NCBI GenBank assembly: GCA_024516035.1
Contig: CM044964.1
Span: 29,184,558-29,248,557 of the forward strand
Length of the DNA: 64,000 nt
Origin: Bactericera cockerelli
Lineage: Eukaryota; Arthropoda; Insecta; Hemiptera; Triozidae
Direction of reading: 5' to 3'
Shown in pieces: positions 62,549-64,000 of this stretch. The notes beneath the pieces were generated by a model, which saw only the letters and a list, made by a program, of their open reading frames with translations, made no database searches and was not told the DNA's origin. Position numbers and translations under genes: made by a program. Each line of letters opens with the position of its first letter. The first letter of the stretch is position 1.

Positions 62549-62582
62549 AAAGGTCGGGCGCGGGCCCCTGACCTCTAACTTT

Positions 62583-62830
62583 TAACCGACCTCAGTAGCT
62601 TCATCGATAAGGCGGCGTACTTGTAACCTGGAGGTCGGTGGTTCAAGTCCCGGTTTCAGCGTAGATTTAGTAAAGCGAGTTTGAGTATTAGATGTGATAT
62701 CACGAAAGTGATAAATACAAAATTAATATGAAATAACTGCTTGCCCCATTAATTAGAGCGTAGATTTAGTAAAACAAGTTTGAGTAGTTGTGAAATCACA
62801 AAAGTGATTAACACAAATATGATAACTTCT
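62583..62830 (+). repeat. SINE family SnB with a duplicated 3' half
   Basis: Complete SnB at 62583-62725 (ACCGACCTCAGTAGCTTCAT to GTGATAAATACAAA), then a second SnB 3' half at 62757-62830 (GCGTAGATTTAGTAAAACAA, CACAAATATGATAACTT). Confidence 0.9.
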
Positions 62831-63510
62831 TTTTAAAAATAATAATAATAATAATTAAAAGAGATCGAGATTAAAAGAGATAGTTGACTTAATATCCTAT
62901 CCTCTTTTACTAATAAAACCCAGCTTCTTACAGGGATGTGCACAAGAAAAATTTTCGTATGATTTTTTTTCTTTTCTTGAAAATCTGGTTCTATTTCGAT
63001 GCTTAGGAGGAAGCACTGAGCGATCCTCTCTCCTCAATTGCCACTTTGCTCCCTCACATTTCTCCCTCCTCCAGCCTTTTAACATCAGTTTAACTGAAAA
63101 TTACCACAAATTTCTCTTCCCCCATGCCTCCCGCTCCTGCTTGGTTTTTGTCTAATTTTAATTTCATGAAAAATGATTGGAAGTTTACAAAATATTCTTA
63201 AACCTAATTAAAGCGAGAATTTTAATTTATATTTCCAAGGTTTAACAAGTCTTGCTTGGGTGTTTGTGTAGCTCTTCTGATAATTAATGAGGTGTTTTTC
63301 TGTAGCGCCACAGTTGTTCGTTCGGTAGAATTTAAAAGCGAAACATTGGCTTTTAAATATAATTTTTTTTTATTTATAAATTTATATAATTATAATTTTT
63401 CTAATAAAAGTACTAAATAAACACATTGGTCTTTTTTGTGTTGATGATCTGAGTGAAATGAGAAATATTACAAACCGTTTTGAGATTTTATATTATTATA
63501 TTATTTGAAT
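62831..63510. other. Spacer, nothing supported
   Basis: AT-rich, with an (AAT)n run near 62838-62855. A 62-aa minus-strand frame (62897-63085) has no recognised domain. Confidence 0.35.
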
Positions 63511-64000
63511 AACTGAAAAATTAGCAAGACATATTGTAGCCAACATCATCAGTAGAACATGTTGCAACTGAACATTTGACTAACTGAAACATTAGCAAAA
63601 CATATTGCAGCCAATATCAGTAGAACATGTTTCAACTGAACATTTGACTAACTGAAACATTAGCAAGACATGTTGCAGCCAACATCAGTAGAACATGTTT
63701 CAACTGAACATTTGACTAACTGAAACATTAGCAAGACATATTGCAGCCAACATCAGTAGAACATGTTGCAACTGAACATTTGACTAACTGAAACATTAGC
63801 AAGACATATTGCAGCTAACATCAGTAGAACATGTTGCAACTGAACATTTGACTAACTGAAACATTAGCAAGACATATTGCAGCTAACATCAGTAGAACAT
63901 GTTGCAACTGAACATTTGACTAACTGAAACATTAACAAGACATTTTGCAGCCAACATCAGTAGAATATGTTGCAACTGAACATTTGACTACCAGTTTACA
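63511..64000. repeat. 68-bp satellite, about seven copies, open at the edge
   Basis: Unit AACTGAAACATTAGCAAGAC, ATATTGCAGCCAACATCAGT, AGAACATGTTGCAACTGAAC, ATTTGACT. Starts at 63582, 63650 and 63718 give an exact 68-base period. The last bases (ACTACCAGTTTACA) diverge, so the array may be ending. Confidence 0.95.

Overview
This is AT-rich, repeat-saturated nuclear DNA of an animal, most probably an arthropod and likely an insect. The clues are Pol III-derived SINEs, 5'-truncated non-LTR retrotransposons, hAT, Helitron and TTAA-type DNA elements, long GA/CT tracts, and an intron-containing exon that looks like an insect homeobox gene start. A hemipteran such as a planthopper is only a guess. 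I see no bacterial genes, operons, CRISPR arrays or functional RNA genes. Family names SnA to SnG below are my own labels.

Only one host protein-coding feature is supportable: a first coding exon at 52933-53554 (+). It has an acidic N-terminus, an eh1-like motif and a KDRL segment ending at a splice donor, which suggests a TLX/C15 (clawless) homeobox protein. The homeodomain exons are not in the window. The donor lies inside a 43-bp tandem duplication, so two identical donors compete in different frames.

Everything else is repeats. Seven SINE families are interspersed throughout. SnA has a tRNA-Gly-like head. SnB, SnC, SnD, SnE and SnG have other tRNA-like heads. SnF has a 5S-rRNA-like head. 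SnF and SnG share a central body. Several copies are nested and keep target-site duplications (TSDs).

Layout: 1-18.2 kb holds SINEs, a fold-back TA element (1208-1810), a SINE-derived satellite (6.5-7.5 kb), GA tracts and minisatellites (20, 38 and 23 bp units). 18.2-26.1 kb holds a non-LTR RT relic, a SINE carrying both a TIR element and a 241-bp Helitron, a GA tract, and a hAT element with a 24-bp array at its end. 26.2-41.2 kb is a direct tandem segmental duplication (26163-32001 and 32002-41157). Its second unit holds a hAT copy that itself contains a 1.2-kb TA element. 41.2-46 kb holds a 955-bp element with a TTAT TSD and a second hAT copy with an empty site for the TA element. 46-64 kb holds SINEs, GA tracts, the homeobox exon, a second RT relic, a composite 206-bp repeat, a perfect hairpin and a 68-bp satellite running off the right edge.

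The long ORFs in the window are almost all readings of tandem repeats whose period is divisible by three or whose frames lack stops. They are not annotated as genes.
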